Positions 18,801-25,600 of a stretch of 64,000 nucleotides of DNA are shown piece after piece (positions within the stretch are counted from its first letter, which is position 1; the number at the start of each line of letters is the position of its first letter). This DNA is from CAXXFQ01 sp963674475 (GTDB lineage: Bacteria > Planctomycetota > Planctomycetia > Pirellulales > Thermoguttaceae), in NCBI GenBank assembly GCA_963674475.2, contig CAXXFQ010000024.1, forward strand, positions 496,001-560,000. The letters are read 5' to 3'. The position numbers were made by a program, and so were the translations under genes. Below the pieces are notes generated by a model. That model saw only the letters and a program-made list of their open reading frames with translations, did not search any database and was not told the origin of the DNA.

Positions 18801-20043
18801 CAGCCATAAAACGCACTCGACGCTGTGGGTTAACATCAAGGATCCTTCCGACGTCCGCGTCGATAAGCAACAACTGAAATGTTTTCCCGCGTTACGGTCA
18901 TTGAATTCTCAGTGCCTTTTTGACCTCACTCCTCTTTCGATTTCCGGGAATCGAACCTTGGCCTTTCAACACGGGAACCATCGCTTTTCCTGGAATCGTC
19001 CTTTGAATTTGTGTGTCGTCACTCCTCCCAAGCCTGAGGCGATCGGCACGGTGCCCGCCTCATTCAAGAAATTGGCCGACCCGCAAGACGGAGGCGATCT
19101 CAATTGCGGCAAAGCCTATTTCGTCACGCAAGACGATGAGTACATCTTCATGGCCTATCCGGGGACCAAATTTGCCAGGATCAATAAGGATACACTTCAA
19201 GTCGAGTGCTGGCCGTTGCTTAGTGATGCCGAAGGGCCTGCTGGTTTACTGCACTTTGCTTCCGCCCGTTATGGAATCGTCGCTCTTGATCAGGACCGCT
19301 TGTATCAACTAAAGCTTGATGAAAAGGGGCCCAAGCTGTCGAACTATTTTAGCAAGGTACCTTCTCAATATGTCAAGCGTCATGCCAGGGCAATGGAACG
19401 GCTTGTCGAGGCGGGCGCTTATGTCGTGCCGTGGGAAGACGATCCCAAAGGCCGTGTTTACCATCACCCCAACAGCAAGAAACCGGCTCCCAAAGGAGGC
19501 GGATGCAGCGTCCGCATTGACCGAAAAACAAAAGACATCCGAGAAGTTTGCCACGTTTTGCCCGATGTTTATTCGTTTAAAATGCTTATACTCGACCAAG
19601 CCGAACTTGTGGAAGAGGACTTTGCGTCGCTTGCCCGTTGTTCGATCGAGAAATTGGTATTGGACTTTCCACCGGACCGCACAGGCCGTTCACCTTTGAA
19701 CGACAAGGCACTGGCATGGGTCCTCAAAAATGAGAGTATCAAGCAGCTCTACATCAAGGGAAATGGTTTAACGGACGATGCCTTTGCGACAATTAAAAAT
19801 GCGAAGCAACTTCAGACCTTAGAGCTCTTAAGCGACCGCTTCAGCGGCAAGGCCCTTTCCGATATCGCGAAGGCCCCCGCTCTGAAACGCCTTAAGTTCC
19901 AAGGCCCCAAATTCACGGACCAAGGCATGCTCGAACTCGGTGAGGCAAATAGATGGATCGACCTCTTTTTTGCCCGTACCCAAATAACACCAAACGGCCT
20001 GGCTAAACTTTACTCTCGGTGGAAAGAAAACCAATCCAGATAA
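15802..20043 (+). CDS. Giant CsgG-like exported protein with leucine-rich-repeat C-terminus
   Basis: 1413 aa. A signal peptide (MSPKAFLCLGVLFFQLTIAA) ends at about residue 23. Residues 25-190 are CsgG-like (FELVDRANIDRIRNELDLA, then LGKTLGADLLFVLKA). A second CsgG-like half follows near 195-320 (FTVLAPKECLLIERERQLG). A long helical region runs over about 330-780. A beta-rich stretch at about 800-1200 (TDLIVTPTRLIRM, DGTYLWVTSTKRGVYAL) looks like a propeller. The last ~110 residues are leucine-rich repeats (IEKLVLDF, SIKQLYIKGNGLTDDAFATI, ALKRLKFQG). The domain order is seen in the sequence. The joint function is unknown, and a scaffold or receptor role is inference only. Confidence 0.8.
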   Translation: MSPKAFLCLGVLFFQLTIAAHAQDATLRMAIVTSPEIDQLGLAEPITAELAKVPKFELVDRANIDRIRNELDLATLCKPESIKRRQALGKTLGADLLFVLKATHEGKSGHQERTTPMGHRLHLVLVDCRYGVRLVDTLLFFDKEKSIEAVRDRIVTTCKKYAGGVRHIIGMTPMVSKTVYGRMEPLHSGLRRLIEKLLTQETDFTVLAPKECLLIERERQLGTIPNTSVSITILKGSYAVEVKPGIRPRVNLIFEATRNGKVVAQKTFTLRDANLQSLHLSGDTVNQILVFVQETLDASTKIQCSPEELDATAEELLRQIELQAELVDLIQVCNLAEALLLIKPDCTAARLYALGGYHRRCQRLPRIRDRGKLRTDVALFLHRTLDRWLDHTEYLIRNEQISVERASRLYYTLGFDCSKSNAIRHDSRSFYVGGLPDSDPVGTSCQKLLEHYIHSVLPMLRRCVKTLPTENDPSLNEVFDYCIAPTDIRTSLEIQDFIKRNRARRKRVAPNAMKYWPPDSRESQITCWQICSISLMTPIHEMISQCYASCTEEYETAARELLALEEDCILAYLPKGLSCLMAERYLAGMTSQDIYEKRTPMMQVSEMTEHYKAMFDRLAKDNDPAVQISGMVGSYALRRCKERTITQLKNERVSIDEMASLNETIKFLEEICKHTSKFEQNEPPKMMDFDWVVPGMSIRYKTKGINSYCKWKLQHLKKLAREAPLLKPGEEVLDEAMFQRAKIKFNDLARKTSYGHVPEELRKKDPLKIAGRPIRPETHLAKGQTSAYYSPLPNVDTKKWITLLKLDKRTDLIVTPTRLIRMRKHGQPEMIFNLATPEGVSENKKQFPRASQYLCGAIKSVLYDGTYLWVTSTKRGVYALTRDGKLLGNIYNTPGFPFSTVMRQKRDGFSPVMYTTIEAPGKILLVMQTKTSTIIGRMKIDASKRLVFEPLHLASKTPVKQSVEEFMSPDAPFRPEPWMHLFKYDDKQQWLAVPRTMSYNSHKTHSTLWVNIKDPSDVRVDKQQLKCFPALRSLNSQCLFDLTPLSISGNRTLAFQHGNHRFSWNRPLNLCVVTPPKPEAIGTVPASFKKLADPQDGGDLNCGKAYFVTQDDEYIFMAYPGTKFARINKDTLQVECWPLLSDAEGPAGLLHFASARYGIVALDQDRLYQLKLDEKGPKLSNYFSKVPSQYVKRHARAMERLVEAGAYVVPWEDDPKGRVYHHPNSKKPAPKGGGCSVRIDRKTKDIREVCHVLPDVYSFKMLILDQAELVEEDFASLARCSIEKLVLDFPPDRTGRSPLNDKALAWVLKNESIKQLYIKGNGLTDDAFATIKNAKQLQTLELLSDRFSGKALSDIAKAPALKRLKFQGPKFTDQGMLELGEANRWIDLFFARTQITPNGLAKLYSRWKENQSR

Positions 20044-20057
20044 AGGCGACAAGTTTT

Positions 20058-20300
20058 ATGCCACGTCTTACAAAGTTTCCGTCTCTCTTCCTTGCCGTGT
20101 TTGACTGGCTGGTTGTCGGCGGGATAGTTACGCCCGCGATTGCGGGACAAAAGACCTCGCTTGGCATAGCGATCATCACCTTCCAAAGAGTTTGGCAAGC
20201 TTGCGATGGATGGTGCTTTTGTAAAGGTGTTGGAGAGTGATCCGCAAATCACACTGGTCGATCGACTCGCCAAACGCTTTTCGTTACCTGGCGTCTTATT
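20058..20300 (+). pseudogene. Decayed third CsgG-like gene
   Basis: ATG 20058 opens a signal-peptide-like MPRLTKFPSLFLAVFDWL... and TPAIAGQKTSLGIAIITFQ. A frameshift then leads to AMDGAFVKVLESDPQITLVD in another frame. The latter matches the CsgG-like VDR segment of the two intact upstream genes. The rest of the gene is missing, replaced by tRNA-like and repeat sequence. It lies 14 bases after the stop of the 1413-aa gene and was probably the third member of this set. Confidence 0.6.
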
Positions 20301-20317
20301 CAACAAGGTTCAAAAAA

Positions 20318-20373
20318 TCTGTCTGCGAATAACCGGGGATGGCGGATTTGCAATCCGAGACTCCATATTGGTA
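20318..20373 (-). pseudogene. tRNA-Cys(GCA)-like anticodon-arm fragment
   Basis: The minus strand reads CGGATTGCAAATCCG, a stem with loop TTGCAAA (anticodon GCA, Cys), followed by a weakly T-arm-like CCCCGGTTATTCG. The 5' acceptor strand is missing. The flank CCAATAT-GGA-TCTCGGA is shared with the tRNA-Gly-like fragment at 12183-12245, so the two may have a common mobile origin. Confidence 0.35.
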
Positions 20374-20374
20374 A

Positions 20375-20527
20375 CCGCTCCAGGAAGTGCGTTGTTGCTT
20401 TGGTTTTTGGTCCTGGGATAATGGTTGTTTGAGGGTGAATTTCCTTTGGCGATCGGAGAGGGGACCGGATGCGACAGCTCGCGCGGCGGCGTTTGATTGG
20501 GGGGAGTCAGCATGCGAACCAGGAGTA
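20375..20527 (+). repeat. Dispersed ~150-bp repeat, copy 1
   Basis: From ACCGCTCCAGGAAGTGCGTT to the GGGGGGAGTCA segment and CATGCGAACC this matches 49797-49949 in the same orientation with scattered substitutions and short indels. Neither copy has a convincing conserved reading frame. It sits just left of ISA copy 1. Confidence 0.7.
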
Positions 20528-20605
20528 CTGGCGGCCTGCTATTCAAAAACTGGTCCATGTGGTATGAGAGTATCCAGAGCCCTGTAGGGGTGGAAGGAGA
20601 CTCTT

Positions 20606-20890
20606 GTGAAGAATCGCGGGAAGCGACATACGCCGGAGCAGATTATCAGGAAGCTTCGTGACGCGGACGCGATGCTCAACTCGGGCAAGACGATCGGCGA
20701 AGCGTGCCAAGCCTTGGAAATCTGTGAGCAGACGTTTCATCGCTGGCGGCAGCAGTACGGTGGAATGAAGGCCGAAGAGGCGAAGCGGCTGAAAGAACTG
20801 GAACAGGAGAACAAGCGTTTGAAGCGTCTGGTGGCTGACCAAGCCCTGGATATCCAGATACTTCGGGATGTGGCAGAGGGAAACTTGTGA
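20606..20890 (+). CDS. IS3-family transposase OrfA (ISA copy 1)
   Basis: 94 aa with a GTG start and AAGGAGA five bases upstream. It has an HTH of the transposase-8/IS3 class (RHTPEQIIRKLRDADAMLNS, then ALEICEQTFHRWRQQY) followed by a leucine-zipper-like coil (LKELEQENKRLKRLVADQAL). It ends in TGA, which overlaps the GTG start of OrfB by four bases (20887-20890). Identical proteins are encoded at 52835-53119 and, with a slightly different N-terminus, at 55940-56227. Confidence 0.92.
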   Translation: MKNRGKRHTPEQIIRKLRDADAMLNSGKTIGEACQALEICEQTFHRWRQQYGGMKAEEAKRLKELEQENKRLKRLVADQALDIQILRDVAEGNL

Positions 20891-21783
20891 GCCCCTCTCG
20901 GAAACGTGAGACGGTAATAAAGCTCAAAGGGAAGCACGGCGTGAGCGAGCGTCGAGCTTGCCGAGCCTTGAAGCAGCCTCGTAGCACACAGCGTTACGAG
21001 ACGAAGCCGCGCGACGATGAACCGCGTTTGGTTGATCGGATGCTTGAACTTGTTAGCGGGCGTCCTCGTTTCGGCTATCGTCGGATCAGCGCGTTGCTGC
21101 AAGCCGAAGGTTGGCGAGCGAGCTTCACAAGGGTTTACCGTCTGTGGCGTCGAGAGGGGCTGAAAGTGCCTCAAAAACAGCGGAAACGACGACGATTAGG
21201 CTCGGGTGAGAACGCTTGTCATCGCCGTCGTGCAGAGTATAAGGACCACGTGTGGACATGGGATTTCATCTTTGATCGGACGACGAGTGGGCGTTCGCTA
21301 AAGTGGCTGTCGATCATTGATGAATTCACAAGAGAGTGTTTAGCGTTGAAAGTGGCTGGCAGCATTACCTCGGAAGATGTGATCGATACGCTGGCCGAAC
21401 TTTTTGCGATGCGAGGCGTGCCAAGAAATATTCGTAGCGACAATGGCCCGGAGTTCATCGCCAAGACGGTTCGAGAATGGTTGGAGCGAGTAGACGTGAA
21501 GACGCTCTACGTAGCACCAGGCAGCCCATGGGAAAACGGCTATGCCGAAAGCTTCCATTGTCGGCTTCGAGACGAGCTTCTGGCTCGTGAGGAATTTGAG
21601 AATCTCCAAGCTGCCCGGCGATTGGCCAAAGCCTGGCAGGAAGACTACAACCACGTTCGGCCACACGGTTCGTTGGGCTACCAATCCCCGTCGAAATTTG
21701 CAGCGGGCTGTGCCGCTTCTGTTCGGGCTACGCCCTCACTCCAGCAGCACAGCCCGAAATCTGACCCATTACCCGTTACCTAA
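20887..21783 (+). CDS. IS3-family transposase OrfB, DDE integrase (ISA copy 1)
   Basis: 298 aa. An HTH_21-like N-terminus (GRPRFGYRRISALLQAEGWR) is followed by the rve integrase core. The catalytic triad is D126 (TWDFIFD), D185 (IRSDNGPEF) and E221 (NGYAESFHCRL), with 35 residues between the last two. The frame overlaps OrfA by GTGA, so OrfB may be made by coupling or by a frameshift fusion. This is the only copy in the window with both frames intact, so it is the likely source of activity for the defective copies. Confidence 0.92.
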   Translation: MSPSRKRETVIKLKGKHGVSERRACRALKQPRSTQRYETKPRDDEPRLVDRMLELVSGRPRFGYRRISALLQAEGWRASFTRVYRLWRREGLKVPQKQRKRRRLGSGENACHRRRAEYKDHVWTWDFIFDRTTSGRSLKWLSIIDEFTRECLALKVAGSITSEDVIDTLAELFAMRGVPRNIRSDNGPEFIAKTVREWLERVDVKTLYVAPGSPWENGYAESFHCRLRDELLAREEFENLQAARRLAKAWQEDYNHVRPHGSLGYQSPSKFAAGCAASVRATPSLQQHSPKSDPLPVT

Positions 21784-21827
21784 CCGAAACTCTCATAACC
21801 CCTGGTACAGAAAATTAAAGCCGGTCA

Positions 21828-22444
21828 AACGCTTGTCATCGCCGTCGTGCAGAGTATAAGGACCACGTGTGGACATGGGATTTCATCTTTGATCGGACGA
21901 CGAGTGGGCGTTCGCTAAAGTGGCTGTCGATCATTGATGAATTCACAAGAGAGTGTTTAGCGTTGAAAGTGGCTGGCAGCATTACCTCGGAAGATGTGAT
22001 CGATACGCTGGCCGAACTTTTTGCGATGCGAGGCGTGCCAAGAAATATTCGTAGCGACAATGGCCCGGAGTTCATCGCCAAGACGGTTCGAGAATGGTTG
22101 GAGCGAGTAGACGTGAAGACGCTCTACGTAGCACCAGGCAGCCCATGGGAAAACGGCTATGCCGAAAGCTTCCATTGTCGGCTTCGAGACGAGCTTCTGG
22201 CTCGTGAGGAATTTGAGAATCTCCAAGCTGCCCGGCGATTGGCCAAAGCCTGGCAGGAAGACTACAACCACGTTCGGCCACACGGTTCGTTGGGCTACCA
22301 ATCCCCGTCGAAATTTGCAGCGGGCTGTGCCGCTTCCGTTCGGGCTACGCCCTCACTCCAGCAGCACAGCCCGAAATCTGACCCATTACCCGTTACCTAA
22401 CCGAAACTCTCATAACCCCTGGTACAGAAAATTAAAGCCGGTCA
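21828..22444 (+). mobile_element. Tandem 617-bp duplicate of the ISA 3' half
   Basis: Bases 21828-22444 repeat 21211-21827 head to tail. The copy starts at AACGCTTGTC inside orfB and ends at the same GCCGGTCA terminus. The one difference I noticed is T versus C near 21720/22337. The junction is exactly the IS right end. Confidence 0.92.
21867..22400 (+). pseudogene. Truncated ISA OrfB (C-terminal 177 aa)
   Basis: The frame begins at the WTWDFIFD segment and carries the whole D-D-E core to the normal C-terminus. It lacks the N-terminal HTH and has no ribosome site of its own. A protein starting here would keep the catalytic residues but probably could not bind the IS ends. It might act as an inhibitor if made, but that is speculation. 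Confidence 0.8.
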
Positions 22445-22522
22445 CCAGCTCAAGACGCCTCCGAGCCACCCCGCTCAATCAAGCGAGCATGGCGATCGAG
22501 CGGTGTCCGGTCGGGTTGTGGT
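22445..22522 (+). pseudogene. C-terminal relic of the ERCPVGLW family
   Basis: Directly after the IS end a frame reads PLNQASMAIERCPVGLW and stops at 22522. It matches the C-terminus LLNKARMATERCPVGLW of the small protein at 4808-5194. The rest of that gene is absent, so the IS block replaced it. Confidence 0.6.
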
Positions 22523-22695
22523 AGATGTTTTTGGGAGAAGCTTTCGGGAGTTGCCTTTCCAGGAAGGCCGGTTCGAGAAAAGGGCGGACCTGTTTGGAGT
22601 CGGACCGGGGACTGAGGACGATTCTCCACAAAAACGATTGAGGAGAATCGCGTTTCCTTTTTTCATTTTGAATCGAGTTAAGGATTCAAAATACT

Positions 22696-25600
22696 TTATC
22701 GTCGACGTCGAACGATGAACAAGCTGATCGCGGCACCCAGAAGCAAAGCGATGGTTCCCGGTTCCGGGACGGAGACGGGATCGCCCCCGGGCCAGTTGGG
22801 CGTGCCGTATTGCCAGTTGCCAATCAGGTAGGCAAAGTCGGCGGCGTCCACGTCACCGTCACCGTCGATGTCCCCCCCGACCACGCCGGCATCGTCCGGA
22901 TCGTCGATGGGCGTTTCGCCACCCCAGTTGGCCGTGCCGAACTGCCAGTTGCTATGCAGGTAGGCAAAGTCGGCGGCGTCCACGTCACCGTCGCCGTCGA
23001 TATCCCCCTTGATGGCAACTGGTTCCAAGAAACCAACGGTCAACATCGTATAGCCGGCCAGGTCGCCCTCGGTCAGGTAGCTGAGCATATAATCGTCGCC
23101 ATAGGTCGCGCCCGTGATGTCGGCCCAATCCAAGGTAGAATCATCCCAGTAGCGGATCGCGTCGGCCCCGTCGATCAGGTCCAAAAAGTCGAACAGCGAG
23201 TCATCGGCATCACCGTACAGCGCCAGCATTCCCCCGGTGGCCATATTGATGAAGCTATCTCCATTGCCATCGTAGTCGATCGTTAGCGTTTCGGCAACAC
23301 TCACCAGCCCACCGTTGATAATATCCAACGTGCCGCTGCCGTATTTGCCGACGGTGAGCCTGCCGGAATTGTTCCACGTCGAGCCGGCTCCGTTGACTGT
23401 GACCTCGCCCGTCGAACTGGGCCCGTATTCGGATTTGTGCCCAATGATGCAAGAAGAATTGCTGACCAGCCCGCCACCGGTGATATTTAACGTGCCGCTA
23501 ACAAAATAGCCGACACAGAGGCTTCCGCTGTTTGTCCACGTCGATCCGACTCCGTCGACCGTGACTTCGCCCGTCGAAATGGGCCAGTAGTCGGATTTGT
23601 AGCCGATGATGCCAGAAGAATTGCTGACCAGCCCGCCGCCGGTGATATTCAACGTGCCGCTGCCAAAGTAGCCGACGTAGAGATTGCTGCCGTTCGTCCA
23701 CGTCGAGCCGACCCCATCCACCGTGACTTCGCCCGTCGAATCGTCCCAGTAGCCGAGGTAGGCATAAGAATTGCTGACCGCTCCGCCGCCGGTGATATTC
23801 AGCGTGCCGCTGCCGAAGTCGCCGACGATGAGGTCGCTGCTGTTTGTCCACGTCGAGCCGGCCCCATCCACCGTGACCACGCCCGTCGAGTCGGAGTTGT
23901 TGCCGAGGTAGCCATAAGAATTGCTGACCGCTCCGCCGTCGGTGATCGACAGCGTGCCGCTGCCTCTACCGCCGACGGTGAGGTCGCCGCTGTTCGTCCA
24001 CGTCGAGCTGGTCCCATCCACCGTACCCAGCCCCGTCGAGTCGTAGCCGTCGCCGATGCCGCCAAAGCTGTTACTGGCCGCTCCGCCGCCGGTGATATTC
24101 AGCGTGCCGTTGCCGTTTTTGCCGACGCAGAGGCCTCGGCTGTTCGTCCACGTCGAACCGGCCCCATCTATCGTGACTAGCCCTGTCGAGCCGGAGTGAT
24201 AGCCGAGGTAGCCATCGCGGGAGGAAACCTCCACCCCGTTTCGGATGTCAAGCGATCCGTTGCCGATATATCCTACACCGAGTTCTTCCTGCTCGTTAAT
24301 ATCTAAAAAAATCGTGATGTTCTGTTCCGGCTGGCTGTTTAGTATAATGGTCTGCGTGAGGTCGTCGGCACTGTCAAAGACCAGGTCGACATCGCTTACG
24401 ATTCCATGGGTGTTGATCGTACCTGTGCCCGTCAGTTGATCCGTTCCTGTCCAGAGTGACCCTGTAGTGAGGGTTCCATTATTGAAATGGATTTCGCCCT
24501 CACTGCCGGCGTAATGAGCCATCCAGATATCGCCCTGCACATCGACCGCTCCGCCGTCGGTGATATTCAACGTGCCGCTGCCGTAGTCGCCAATTCTAAG
24601 CCTGCCACTGTTTGTCCATGTTGATCCGGCCCCATCCACCGTGACCACACCCGTCGAACCGACCCAGAGGCCGATGTAGCCAAGGAAACTGCTGACCGAT
24701 CCGCCGTTGGTGATATTCAGCGTGCCGCTGCCGTAGTTGCCGACGCGGAGTTCTCTGCTGTTTGTCCACGTCGAGCCGGCCCCATCCACCGTGACCACGC
24801 CCGTCGAACCAGATTCGGAGCCGAGGTATCCAGAATAATTGCTGACCAGCCCGCCGTCGTTGATATTCAGCGTACCGTTTCCTTCGTTGCCGACGTAGAG
24901 GTACCAGCTGTTCGTCCACGTCGAGCCGGCCCCATCCACCGTGACCACGCCCGTCGAGCCGGAGTCGTAGCCGAGGTAGCCATAAGAATTGCTGACCTGG
25001 CTACCGCCCGTAATCATCATCATGCCTCTACCTTGGTTGCCGACGTGGAGGTCGGAACTGTTCGTCCACGTCGATCCGGGTCCATTGACGGTTACCACGC
25101 CTGCCGAACCGGTTTTGTACCCGAGATATCCATTGGTTGATTCAATGACTATTCCATCGGAAATACACATCGCTCCGAGACCGCTATACCCCACCCCCAT
25201 TGCCCTGGATCCATCGACATCCAGATTAACCGTAATATTCTGGTCGGGGTTATTATTTATGCTAAGGGTCTGATTAAGACCGTGGGTGGCGTCAAAAACC
25301 AGACTGACATCACTGACCAGGCCGTTGGTGTTAATTGTCCCCGTACCGGTAAGATCATCTAAGGCGCAGAGAAGACCACCTGTCGTAAGTGTCCCATTGT
25401 TAAAGTGGATTACACCTGATGAACCCGGAGCAGAGGCCACCTTGGTATCCTCTTCAACAGTCACACATCCGCCGTCGGTAATATTCAGTGTGCCGCTGCC
25501 GTAGTTGCCGACGATGAGTTCGCGGCTGTTCGTCCACGTCGATCCGGCCCCATCCACCGTGACCTTGCCTGTCGAACCAGATTCGGAACCGAGGTATCCA

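Larger units (their letters stand above)
20532..21827 (+). mobile_element. ISA copy 1: complete IS3-family insertion sequence
   Basis: About 1296 bp with orfA and orfB intact. The right end reads inward TGACCGGCTTTAATTTTCTG (21827 backwards). The left end begins GGCCTGCTATTCAAAAACTG, and both are followed by an ATGAGAGT core, which are imperfect terminal inverted repeats of IS3 type (TG...CA). The same ends are seen in copies 3 and 4. No clear target duplication is visible. Its right end is directly joined to a second copy of its own 3' half. Confidence 0.85.
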
